Source of the DNA: Arabiibacter massiliensis
Lineage (GTDB): Bacteria; Actinomycetota; Coriobacteriia; Coriobacteriales; Eggerthellaceae
Assembly: GCF_900169505.1 (NCBI RefSeq)
Contig: NZ_LT827021.1
Span: forward strand, 620,001-684,000
Reading direction: 5' to 3'
Length of the DNA stretch: 64,000 nt
Positions 16,742 through 24,488 of the stretch are shown here, piece by piece; positions within the stretch are counted from its first letter, which is position 1; every line of letters begins with the position of its first letter. The translations under genes were made by a program, and so were the position numbers. Under the pieces are notes generated by a model. The model was not told where the DNA came from and did no database searches. It worked only from the letters and a program-made list of their open reading frames with translations.

Positions 16742-17257
16742 TTATAAATCAATATTGATTTCGTATTTATCTTCAATGAGTACGCAGTTTACTTTATATT
16801 TCTGCGCATAGTTTAATATTTTTGCATTGTCTTCCAATGCACCCTCCATAGTACACCATTCATCGTCTACACGATTTTCAATGGTATTTGCATATCCCCT
16901 TATGTCTGCAAAATGACTTCTAATATACCCTTCGCTCATTACAAGACAATAATATTTAATATGTTCAAGATATTCAGGATTAAAGCCCTTTTGCCAATCG
17001 AACGGAATATTGCAGCCCTCAACAACTAAATTCTGCTTATTTTCGATAGCAGTTTTAACCATTTCGCGGACGATAGGCCATAAGTATGCGGTCAAGTCTT
17101 TATCATCACTCATCGGTGTGAGTTCTGTATTTCCGCTGCGAATTAACCCCATTTTAAGATGATCTATTGATAAGTATGGGTATTTATACTTCTCGAGCAA
17201 TTTTTGAGCAAGTGCTGTTTTGCCTGTATGCGATGCTCCTGTAATCAAAATAATCAT
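16742..17257 (-). CDS. P-loop kinase-like protein (AT-rich, probably acquired)
   Basis: A 171-residue protein beginning MIILITGASHTGKTALAQKL, a textbook Walker A loop, followed by YLSIDHLKMGLIR, an arrangement seen in small nucleotide- or metabolite-kinases (2-phosphoglycerate-kinase- or Zeta-toxin-like P-loop proteins). NLVVEGCNIPFDW probably forms the second strand of the ATP core. GGAGGT precedes the ATG at 17257, so I prefer it over GTG 17272. The gene is strikingly AT-rich against its neighbours, with the composition changing abruptly at both ends. The substrate is unknown. Confidence 0.75.
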   Translation of the reverse strand: MIILITGASHTGKTALAQKLLEKYKYPYLSIDHLKMGLIRSGNTELTPMSDDKDLTAYLWPIVREMVKTAIENKQNLVVEGCNIPFDWQKGFNPEYLEHIKYYCLVMSEGYIRSHFADIRGYANTIENRVDDEWCTMEGALEDNAKILNYAQKYKVNCVLIEDKYEINIDL

Positions 17258-17315
17258 TTCACTTACCTCCACAAATTCCGATTTGTCACGGCTGCTTAGC
17301 GAACAACCCCGCCCC

Positions 17316-17438
17316 TTACCTCACCGGATCGTAGTTCAGCTTAACGGGGATATCGGTGGTCACGAGCTTCATGATGACGGGGCGCAGGCCGTCGAGCGTG
17401 GTCTTCAAGACGGTGATCCTCACCTTGTTCATGACCAT
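17316..17438 (-). pseudogene. Internally deleted TIGR04076-like gene (40 codons left)
   Basis: The frame starts with AAAGGATGTGCC before ATG and reads MVMNKVRITVLKTTL joined directly to DGLRPVIMKLVTTD and a short tail. In TIGR04076 proteins, as I remember them, the first block is the N-terminus and a D-G-L-R-P-V block lies near the C-terminus, with ~60 residues between. So this looks like an in-frame internal deletion. It may still be translated, but probably without function. Confidence 0.45.
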
Positions 17439-17564
17439 GGCACATCCTTTCACGAACGGCGCCCGACTTTTTCAACTCCCCGGCTATACTAGCAAGCGAA
17501 CATACGCGGAAGCGTGGTTATCCCAAAACGAACGCTTTCCACTATAGGGTCAGGAGCAGAATCC

Positions 17565-19718
17565 GTGAACATCCAAACCACGCTCGCACGTGAGCTCAAC
17601 CTGACTGCCGCCCAGGTCGCGGCCGTCATCGGGCTCGTCGACGAGGGGAACACCATCCCGTTCATCGCCCGCTACCGCAAGGAGGCCACGGGCGGCATGG
17701 ACGACGCCCAGCTGCGCGCCTTCGACGAGCGCCTCTCCTACCTGCGCAACCTCGAGGCCCGCAAGGACGAGGTGCTGCGCGCTATCGACGAGCAGGGCAA
17801 GCTCACGGACGAGCTGCGCGCGAAGATCGAGGTGGCCGAGGTCATGCAGCGCGTGGAGGACCTGTACAAGCCGTTTAAGAAGAAGCGCGCCACCCGCGCG
17901 TCGAAGGCGCGCGACGCCGGGCTCGAGCCGCTCGCGCTGCTCATCCTGGCGCAGGGCCGCAGCGACAAGACGCCGCTCGCCCTGGCGGCCGGGCTCGTGA
18001 ACGCCGAGGCCGGCTTCCCCACGCCGGAGGCGGCGCTGCAGGGCGCGCAGGACATCGTGGCCGAGGCCATCGCCGACGACGCCGAGCACACCGAGGCCCT
18101 GCGCGCGTTCACGAAGCGCACCGGCGCGCTGGCCGTGGAAGCGGTCGACCCGCACGAGAAGACCGTCTACGAGGCCTACTACGACTTCTCCGAGCCGCTC
18201 TCGCGCATCCCCAACCACCGCGTGCTCGCCGTCAACCGCGGCGAAAAGGAGGGCAAGCTGCGCGCGAAGGTGCGCGTGGACGCGGACGCCGCCATCGAGC
18301 AGCTCGAGCGCCGCGTAGTCAGGAACCCGGCAAGCCCCTTCGCCCCCGTGCTGCGCGAGGCCCTCGCCGACGGCTACAAGCGCCTGATGGCGCCTGCCCT
18401 CGACCGCGAGATGCGCAGCCTCCTCACCGAGCGCGCCCAGGCCGATGCCATCCGCGTGTTCGCCAAGAACACCGAGAGCCTCCTTTCGCAGCGCCCCGTG
18501 CGCGGCGCGCGCGTCATCGCCATCGACCCGGGCTACCGCACCGGCTGCAAGGTGGCGGTGCTCGACGAGTACGGCAAGCTGCTCGACTTCACCACCGTCT
18601 ACCCCACCCCGCCGCGCAGCGAGGTGCGCAAGGCGCAGGACAAGCTGGCCGAGTACGTGAAGCGCCACCGCGCCAACACCATCGTCATCGGCAACGGCAC
18701 GGGCAGCAGCGAGACGGAGGAGGTCGTGGCCGACCTTATCACCCGGACGGACGCGCCCCTGCGCTACACCATCGTGAACGAGGCCGGCGCGTCGGTGTAC
18801 TCGGCCTCCCAGCTGGCGAGCGAGGAGTACCCCGATCTCGATGTCACCACGCGCGGCGCCATGAGCCTGGGCCGCCGCCTGCAGGACCCGCTCGCGGAGC
18901 TGGTGAAGATACCGCCGCAGTCCATCGGCGTGGGCCAGTACCAGCACGACCTCAACCAGGCGGAGCTCGGCCGCGCGCTCGCGGGCGTGGTGGAGCGCGT
19001 CGTGAACCGCGTGGGCGTCGACCTCAACACGGCCAGCGCGAGCCTGCTCGGCTACGTGTCGGGCGTGAGCGCCGCCGTGGCGAAAAACATCGTGGCCTAT
19101 CGCGAGGAGCACGGGAGGTTCGCCGACCGCCGCGAGTTGAAGAAGGTGCCCAAGCTCGGTGCCAAGGCCTTCCAGAACTGCGCCGGCTTCCTGCGCGTGA
19201 CGGGCGGCGCGAACCCGCTCGACGCCACGAGCGTCCACCCCGAGAGCTACCCCGTGGCGCGCGAGCTGCTCAAGCGCGCGAAGGTGAAGCCCGAGGCGCT
19301 CGCCCGTGGCGGCGCCCCCGACATCGCGAGCCGCCTGGGCGACCTCGCGGCGCTGGCGGCCGAGCTGGGCGTGGGCCTACCCACCCTGCGCGACATCGTC
19401 GCCGAGCTGGAGAAGCCGGGCCGCGACCCCCGCGACAGCGCGCCGGAGGTCGTGTTCAGCAAGGGCATCCGCTCCTTCGACGACCTCGCGCCCGGCATGG
19501 AGCTCACGGGCACCGTGCGCAACGTGGTGGACTTCGGCGCGTTCGTGGACATCGGCGTGAAGCAGGACGGCCTCGTGCACGTCTCCAAGCTGGCCGAGCG
19601 CTTCGTGCGCCACCCGAGCGAAGTCGTGGCCGTCGGCGATACCGTCACCGTCTGGGTCGCCGCCGTCGACAAGGATCGCGGCAAGATCTCGCTCTCCATG
19701 GTGAAGGGCAAGGCGTAG
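17565..19718 (+). CDS. tex: Tex family S1 RNA-binding protein
   Basis: A 717-residue protein of the Tex/YhgF family, cytoplasmic, linked to transcription and nucleic-acid transactions. In order: helical Tex N-terminus (IPFIARYRKEATGGMDDAQL), the YqgF/RuvC-like domain (VIAIDPGYRTGCKVAVLDEY), helix-hairpin-helix segments (GVDLNTASASLLGYVSGVS), and a C-terminal S1 domain (TGTVRNVVDFGAFVDIGVKQ). The start is GTG at 17565, preceded by AGGAG; an in-frame ATG-less extension upstream is not supported. A TATACT -10 lies at 17485-17490. Length and order are normal. Confidence 0.95.
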   Translation: MNIQTTLARELNLTAAQVAAVIGLVDEGNTIPFIARYRKEATGGMDDAQLRAFDERLSYLRNLEARKDEVLRAIDEQGKLTDELRAKIEVAEVMQRVEDLYKPFKKKRATRASKARDAGLEPLALLILAQGRSDKTPLALAAGLVNAEAGFPTPEAALQGAQDIVAEAIADDAEHTEALRAFTKRTGALAVEAVDPHEKTVYEAYYDFSEPLSRIPNHRVLAVNRGEKEGKLRAKVRVDADAAIEQLERRVVRNPASPFAPVLREALADGYKRLMAPALDREMRSLLTERAQADAIRVFAKNTESLLSQRPVRGARVIAIDPGYRTGCKVAVLDEYGKLLDFTTVYPTPPRSEVRKAQDKLAEYVKRHRANTIVIGNGTGSSETEEVVADLITRTDAPLRYTIVNEAGASVYSASQLASEEYPDLDVTTRGAMSLGRRLQDPLAELVKIPPQSIGVGQYQHDLNQAELGRALAGVVERVVNRVGVDLNTASASLLGYVSGVSAAVAKNIVAYREEHGRFADRRELKKVPKLGAKAFQNCAGFLRVTGGANPLDATSVHPESYPVARELLKRAKVKPEALARGGAPDIASRLGDLAALAAELGVGLPTLRDIVAELEKPGRDPRDSAPEVVFSKGIRSFDDLAPGMELTGTVRNVVDFGAFVDIGVKQDGLVHVSKLAERFVRHPSEVVAVGDTVTVWVAAVDKDRGKISLSMVKGKA

Positions 19719-19784
19719 TCGCAAAACCCAGCTCCACCGGCTCCACCAGTTCGCAACAAGGATCGTCAAGGCACTAGCCGCCGC

Positions 19785-19925
19785 CTTCGATTCGTGGTAT
19801 AAGGGTATTCGGAGACATCGCAAGATGTTTCCTCCAAGTCGCCGGGGGGTGTCCTCCGGCACACTTGTCTATGGGGGATTTCTTTGAGGGAGATGAACGT
19901 GATGAGGGAGATGAACGTGAACCTC
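19785..19925 (+). repeat. Leader-and-start remnant of a DUF3800-type gene (copy 1), with 18-bp tandem repeat
   Basis: This stretch matches the leader of the DUF3800 pseudogene at 41.0 kb. Shared blocks are TCGTGGTATAA, CAAGTCGCCGGGGG and TCCTCCGGCA, the last two forming a GC hairpin. It then reads TTGAGGGAGATGAACGTG, equivalent to the TTG start and first codons (L-K-E-L-S-I) of copy 2, but an 18-bp unit is immediately duplicated (19885-19902 and 19903-19920) and the gene stops being recognisable. The rest of the 510-bp gap (19719-20228) contains no gene I can support. Confidence 0.65.
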
Positions 19926-20161
19926 GTCCCCCTCTGCCCCAGAACTCGGTGACGATATCCGCGGAAAGAAGCTTGGAGTTGCCGCCCATCACGTACGCGA
20001 AGCGGCAAGGTGCTCCATGAGCAGGTTGAAAGGCAAATACGACTTGCCGCATTGGCGAGCGCCCGCCACGCATCACTTTGCACAATTTTCTAAAACGGAT
20101 TGTAGAGGATATCGGGAGACCCGCACCTCCCCCCTACCGATCGCTCCAAGCGCGCACGGTG

Positions 20162-20190
20162 TTGCTTTGGTGTACTGAGCGCACTATCGT
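20162..20190 (+). promoter_or_regulatory. Possible promoter of the 20229 gene
   Basis: TTGCTT (20162-20167) and TATCGT (20185-20190) are separated by 17 bp, about 38 bp before the start codon. Confidence 0.4.
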
Positions 20191-20228
20191 GTTGCGAGAG
20201 CGACAACCCGAGCGAAAGGCGGCGCGCT

Positions 20229-20699
20229 ATGCAGGCGACCAAGGAGATCGAGAGCATCCTCGCCAAAGGGCAGGCGAAGTCGGGGCTCAACCCGCTCGCG
20301 TTTTTGGACGGCGTGCTCGACGGCAACCCGTTGGAGGCCATCGTCGGCGGCTCCGGCGCGGCCGATTCGACGGCGCTCTACGCCAAGGCGGGCAGACTGC
20401 GCTCGGACACGAGAATTGTGCCGCTCGCGTGCGCGCCCGACCAGGCGGTCGACGTGCTGCGCGATCTGGCGGGCAAGCTGGGCAAGAGCCTGCTCGCCCT
20501 GCGCCAGCCTCCCACCGACGCGCCCTTCATCGCGTACTTCAACAAGGGGCCCATGGCCAACCCGACGGTCGTCGTGGCCGAGGCGTGCCCGAACGGCGCG
20601 CAGGCGCAGCTGGTGCTGACGGGCTTCACCGTCAAAGCCGGCCTCGTGCAGGGCCACTCCCTGAACGCCGCCTTCGACAAGCTGACGAAGCTGCTGTAA
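20229..20699 (+). CDS. Conserved-looking soluble protein of unknown function
   Basis: A 156-residue protein with no signal peptide or membrane segment. It has a helical N-terminus (KEIESILAKGQAKSG), a glycine-rich turn (IVGGSGAADS), a valine-rich strand (NPTVVVAEACPNG) and an alpha/beta pattern throughout, so it should fold as a small globular domain. AAAGGCGGCGCGCT precedes the ATG. Codon use matches the genome. It stands alone between two non-coding stretches. I do not recognise the family and assign no role. Confidence 0.7.
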   Translation: MQATKEIESILAKGQAKSGLNPLAFLDGVLDGNPLEAIVGGSGAADSTALYAKAGRLRSDTRIVPLACAPDQAVDVLRDLAGKLGKSLLALRQPPTDAPFIAYFNKGPMANPTVVVAEACPNGAQAQLVLTGFTVKAGLVQGHSLNAAFDKLTKLL

Positions 20700-20795
20700 G
20701 CGCCGCGGCTAGCACACCACGAGGATGAGACACTAGGGCCTGCACGTCAAGGGCCTGAGCAACGTAGGCCGCCCACCGGACGAGACGGACGCACC

Positions 20796-21794
20796 TCACA
20801 CGAAGTCGTAGGGCATGCGGCGTTTGACGGCGTAGAACAGGAGCAGCGCCGGAGCCATGAGCGGCGAGAAGACGACGGCGCAGGCCAGCACGGCGATCCG
20901 CACGGCGTAGAACGCGAGCCGCCGCCAACCGGTGCGCGGACGGGTCTCGCAGGTCATGCGCACGAAGCCGCCGCCGAGCGTGCGCCCCTGCCGGCACCAC
21001 GGGACGACTCCCTCCGCCACGACGAACACGCCGACGAGCACCGAGCCTTCCCACCAGCTATCCTCGGTCCATGACGCGTCGCCCGTCAGGTGCAAAACGA
21101 CGCTTGCCGCGGCGAGCGCGACGAAGGCGGCTGCACCCGCCGCCGTCAGATCGATCCAAAACGCGACGGCGCGGCGCACGAAGCCGGGGCGGTCGGTCAC
21201 CTGCCCTTCCCGCGCGAGCTCGCCCGGCGGCAGGAACCGTGCGGCGAGCGCGGCGAAGCCCCAGCCCACGGCAGCACCCGCCGTGTTGCAGAAGAGATCC
21301 AGCACGTCGAACATACGGTACGCATGGGGATACAGGCCGAACAACCCCGTGAGCTGCGCCGTCTCTATCAAAAGCGACGTGGCGAACCCTAGCGCGATCG
21401 TCGGCATCGTCCCCCAGCGCAAGAAGCGGCCCGCGATGAAGCCGAGCGGCACGAAGAACGCCACGTTGGCCACCATGTCCGGCAGGGCGCGCACGCCGTC
21501 TTTCGCGAAGTCGTCCAGGAAGCCGAGCGGGTTGAAGCGCGGAGGGATGCCGTAGGTGATGCCGGGCCCGGACGTGCCGTCGGGCAGCGGATAGAGCGTG
21601 AAGCACCCGAGCCCCAGCACGTAGAGCACCGCGAGGTAGGCCGTCACCGCCGATGCCGCGCGCAACCGCCCGTCGCGATGGTACAAATACGCGAGGATGG
21701 GCAGCGTGAGCGCCATCGAGGCGAGCGGCCACAACGCCACCGCCGCCATGAAGCTCTCGCTGAACCGCCCGAGGAACTGCGAAATGAAACCCAT
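20796..21794 (-). CDS. VanZ-like / RDD fusion membrane protein
   Basis: A 332-residue membrane protein. The N-terminal ~200 residues are VanZ-like (VANVAFFVPLGFIAGRF, then LIETAQLTGLFGLYPHAYRM and DLFCNTAGAAVGW). The C-terminal ~130 residues form an RDD domain (FVRRAVAFWIDLTAAGAAAF and the conserved GRTLGGGFVRM). Fusions of these two domains occur in actinobacteria; the role is unclear, possibly glycopeptide tolerance or small-molecule handling at the membrane. I took 21794 because AAGGGAG lies upstream; 21815 is an alternative. Its promoter region is shared with the divergent UvrA paralogue. Confidence 0.85.
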   Translation of the reverse strand: MGFISQFLGRFSESFMAAVALWPLASMALTLPILAYLYHRDGRLRAASAVTAYLAVLYVLGLGCFTLYPLPDGTSGPGITYGIPPRFNPLGFLDDFAKDGVRALPDMVANVAFFVPLGFIAGRFLRWGTMPTIALGFATSLLIETAQLTGLFGLYPHAYRMFDVLDLFCNTAGAAVGWGFAALAARFLPPGELAREGQVTDRPGFVRRAVAFWIDLTAAGAAAFVALAAASVVLHLTGDASWTEDSWWEGSVLVGVFVVAEGVVPWCRQGRTLGGGFVRMTCETRPRTGWRRLAFYAVRIAVLACAVVFSPLMAPALLLFYAVKRRMPYDFV

Positions 21795-21888
21795 GCGCGC
21801 CCGCTCCCTTCCCATCCGCCGCGCTCTTCTTCAAGGCTCCAGTATGGCGCGGCCTCCTTGCGGGGCTCTTGCCCGCCGCTTACGGCGC

Positions 21889-21935
21889 GCTTACTTCTTC
21901 GTAAGCCTCGGCGCGCGAACCGTTACAATGGGTGC
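21889..21935 (+). promoter_or_regulatory. Leaderless promoter with inverted repeat, UvrA paralogue
   Basis: TACAAT at 21924-21929 ends six bases before the ATG at 21936, so transcription should start at or next to the start codon, and there is no ribosome binding site. A perfect 6-bp inverted repeat (GCTTAC 21889-21894, GTAAGC 21901-21906) occupies the -35 position and may be an operator. Confidence 0.6.
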
Positions 21936-24458
21936 ATGGAAACTTCTCGCAACACTCAGCCGCCCACCCCGCCCGCGCCCGACCGCATCCAGGTGCGCGG
22001 AGCGCGCGTGCACAACCTGCGCGACGTCGATGTGGACATCCCCCTGAACCGCCTCGTGGGCATCGCGGGCGTGTCGGGGTCGGGCAAGTCGTCGCTCGCG
22101 CTCGGCGTGCTGTACGCCGAAGGGTCGCGCCGCTACCTGGAGGCGCTCTCCACCTACACGCGCCGCCGCCTCACGCAGGCGGGGCGCGCCGACGTGGACG
22201 AGGTGCTGCACGTGCCCGCCGCGCTCGCGCTGCACCAGCGCCCCGCCGCGCCCGGCGTGCGCAGCACCTTCGGCACCTCCACCGAGCTCCTGAATTCGCT
22301 GCGGCTGCTGTTCTCGCGAACGGGCAGCCACGTGTGCCCGAACGGCCACCGCGTGCCGCCCACCTTGAACGTCGCCGCCGAGCGGCCCATCACGTGCCCC
22401 ACGTGCGGCGTGGAGTTCTTCGGCCCGAGCGCCGAGGAGCTGGCCTTCAACGGCGACGGCGCGTGCCCCGAGTGCGACGGCACCGGCATCGTGCGCGCGG
22501 TGGACGAGGCCGCGCTCGTGCCCGACGAGTCGCTTTCCATCGACGAGGGAGCGGTGCTTCCGTGGAACACGCTCATGTGGGACCTCATGAAGCAGGTCGC
22601 CCGCGAGATGGGCGTGCGCACCGACGTGCCATTTTCCCAGCTCACGCCCAAGGAGCGCGACATCGTGTTCCGCGGCCCCGCCGAGAAGCGCCACATCCTG
22701 TACCGGGCGAAGAAGACCGAGACGTTCGCCGAGATGGACTTCACCTACTTCAACGCCGTGTACACCGTGGAGAACGCGCTGGCGAAGGTGAAGGACGAGA
22801 AGGGCCTCGCCCGCGTGGCGCGCTTCCTCAAGCAGGGCCCCTGCCCCGACTGCGGCGGCACGCGCCTCTCCGACGCGGCGCGACGCCCCCAGGTGGCGGG
22901 CATCGACCTGGCCGAGGCCACGGAGATGACGCTCGACGACCTGGTGGAATGGGTCGCCGCCGTGCCGGGCGGCCTGCCGCCCGAGATGCGGCCGATGGCC
23001 GTGAGCATCTGCGAGTCGTTCCAGCACACGGCGCGCCGGCTCGGCGACTTGGGGCTGGGATACCTCTCGCTCGACCGCGCGGGAGCGACGCTCTCCACCG
23101 GCGAGCGGCAGCGCGTGCAGCTGGCCCGCGCCGTGCGCAACCGCACCACCGGCGTGCTCTACGTGCTCGACGAGCCGTCCATCGGGCTGCATCCCGCCAA
23201 CGTCGACGGTCTTTTGGAGGTCATGCGCGATCTGCTGGCCGACGGCAACTCGGTGGTGATGGTGGACCACGACACGCGCATCCTGCGCGAGGCCGACCAC
23301 CTGGTGGAGCTGGGCCCGGGTGCGGGCGCGGCGGGCGGGCGCGTGGTCGCGCAGGGCCCCGTGGCTAAGATCGAGGCCGACCCCGCCTCGCTCATCGGGC
23401 CGTTCCTCTCCGGTGCGCGCACCGTGCGCGTGCGCGACCGCGCGGCGGCCAGCGACGTGTTTACCCTCGGCCGCATCCACTTGGAAACCGAGGCGCTCCA
23501 CACCGTGAAGCCGCTTTCCGTGGACATCCCGCGCGGGCGGCTCACCGCCGTCACCGGCGTGTCGGGCTCGGGCAAGACCACGCTCGTGCTGGAGAGCCTC
23601 GTGCCCGCGCTGGCGGCGGCTGCGATCGGCGAGGCGCCGGCCGCCCACGTGCGCGCCGTCGAGGCCGCGGGCATCGAGCGGGCGAACCTCATCGACGCCT
23701 CCCCCATCGGCATCAACGTTCGCTCCACCGTGGCCACCTACGCGGGCGTCCATGACGAGCTGCGCCGCGCCTTCGCCCGCACGCCGGATGCCAAGGCCGC
23801 CGGTCTCAAGGCGGGCGACTTCTCGTACAACACCGGCAAGCTGCGCTGCCCGGTGTGCGATGGCACGGGTTCCATCAGCCTAGACGTGCAGTTCCTGCCC
23901 GACGTGGGCATCACCTGCCCCGCATGCCGCGGCTCGCGCTACGCGGCCGAGGCCGACCGCATCCGCCGCTCGCACGCAAGCGACCCCGTGGATATGCTGT
24001 CGCTGCCCGACCTCATGGCCATGAGCGTAGACGAGGCCCTGCCGTGCACGGCCGACCTCAAGAAGGTGGCCACGCGCCTGCAGACGCTCCACGACCTGGG
24101 GCTCGGCTACCTCACGCTCGGAGAGGCCACCCCCGCGCTCTCCGGCGGCGAGGCCCAGCGCCTGAAGCTGGCCAGCGAGATGAAGCGCTCGCAGACGGAT
24201 GCCGTGTTCGTGTTCGACGAGCCCACCATCGGCCTGCACCCCTTGGACGTGCGCACGCTCTTGGAGGTGTTCGACCGCCTGGTCGCGCAAGGGGCCACCG
24301 TCGTGGTGATCGAGCACGACCTCGATGTCATCGCCAATGCGGATTACGTGTTGGACCTCGGCCCCGGCGGCGGTGCCTCCGGCGGCCGCATCGTCGCCGC
24401 CGGCACCCCCGAAGAGGTCGCCGCCAACCCCGACAGCGTCACCGGGCGGTATTTGTAG
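21936..24458 (+). CDS. UvrA-like ABC ATPase (class II, UvrA2)
   Basis: An 840-residue tandem ABC ATPase of the UvrA family. Two Walker A loops (GVSGSGKSSLALG and GVSGSGKTTLVLES), two signature motifs (LSTGERQRVQLA and LSGGEAQRLKLA), and UvrA-type zinc-finger cysteines (CPTCGVEFFGPS, CPECDGTG, CPDCGGTRLSD) are visible. It is about 100 residues shorter than housekeeping UvrA, mainly for lack of the UvrB-binding region, which fits the UvrA2/DrrC group tied to DNA-binding drug resistance. It probably starts without a leader. Divergent from the VanZ-RDD gene. Confidence 0.9.
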   Translation: METSRNTQPPTPPAPDRIQVRGARVHNLRDVDVDIPLNRLVGIAGVSGSGKSSLALGVLYAEGSRRYLEALSTYTRRRLTQAGRADVDEVLHVPAALALHQRPAAPGVRSTFGTSTELLNSLRLLFSRTGSHVCPNGHRVPPTLNVAAERPITCPTCGVEFFGPSAEELAFNGDGACPECDGTGIVRAVDEAALVPDESLSIDEGAVLPWNTLMWDLMKQVAREMGVRTDVPFSQLTPKERDIVFRGPAEKRHILYRAKKTETFAEMDFTYFNAVYTVENALAKVKDEKGLARVARFLKQGPCPDCGGTRLSDAARRPQVAGIDLAEATEMTLDDLVEWVAAVPGGLPPEMRPMAVSICESFQHTARRLGDLGLGYLSLDRAGATLSTGERQRVQLARAVRNRTTGVLYVLDEPSIGLHPANVDGLLEVMRDLLADGNSVVMVDHDTRILREADHLVELGPGAGAAGGRVVAQGPVAKIEADPASLIGPFLSGARTVRVRDRAAASDVFTLGRIHLETEALHTVKPLSVDIPRGRLTAVTGVSGSGKTTLVLESLVPALAAAAIGEAPAAHVRAVEAAGIERANLIDASPIGINVRSTVATYAGVHDELRRAFARTPDAKAAGLKAGDFSYNTGKLRCPVCDGTGSISLDVQFLPDVGITCPACRGSRYAAEADRIRRSHASDPVDMLSLPDLMAMSVDEALPCTADLKKVATRLQTLHDLGLGYLTLGEATPALSGGEAQRLKLASEMKRSQTDAVFVFDEPTIGLHPLDVRTLLEVFDRLVAQGATVVVIEHDLDVIANADYVLDLGPGGGASGGRIVAAGTPEEVAANPDSVTGRYL

Positions 24459-24488
24459 CCGCAGGAGCGCTTCGCGACGGACGCCGCC

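Noticed and set aside
19885..19920. Tandem 18-bp repeat as a CRISPR-like array
   Set aside because: Only two units, no spacers between them, and it lies at the start of a gene remnant; a simple duplication explains it.
21891..23753. A ~620-codon open frame antisense to the UvrA paralogue
   Set aside because: High GC leaves antisense frames open; the translation is Arg/His/Gly/Val-rich with no domain, while the plus strand encodes complete ABC ATPase motifs.
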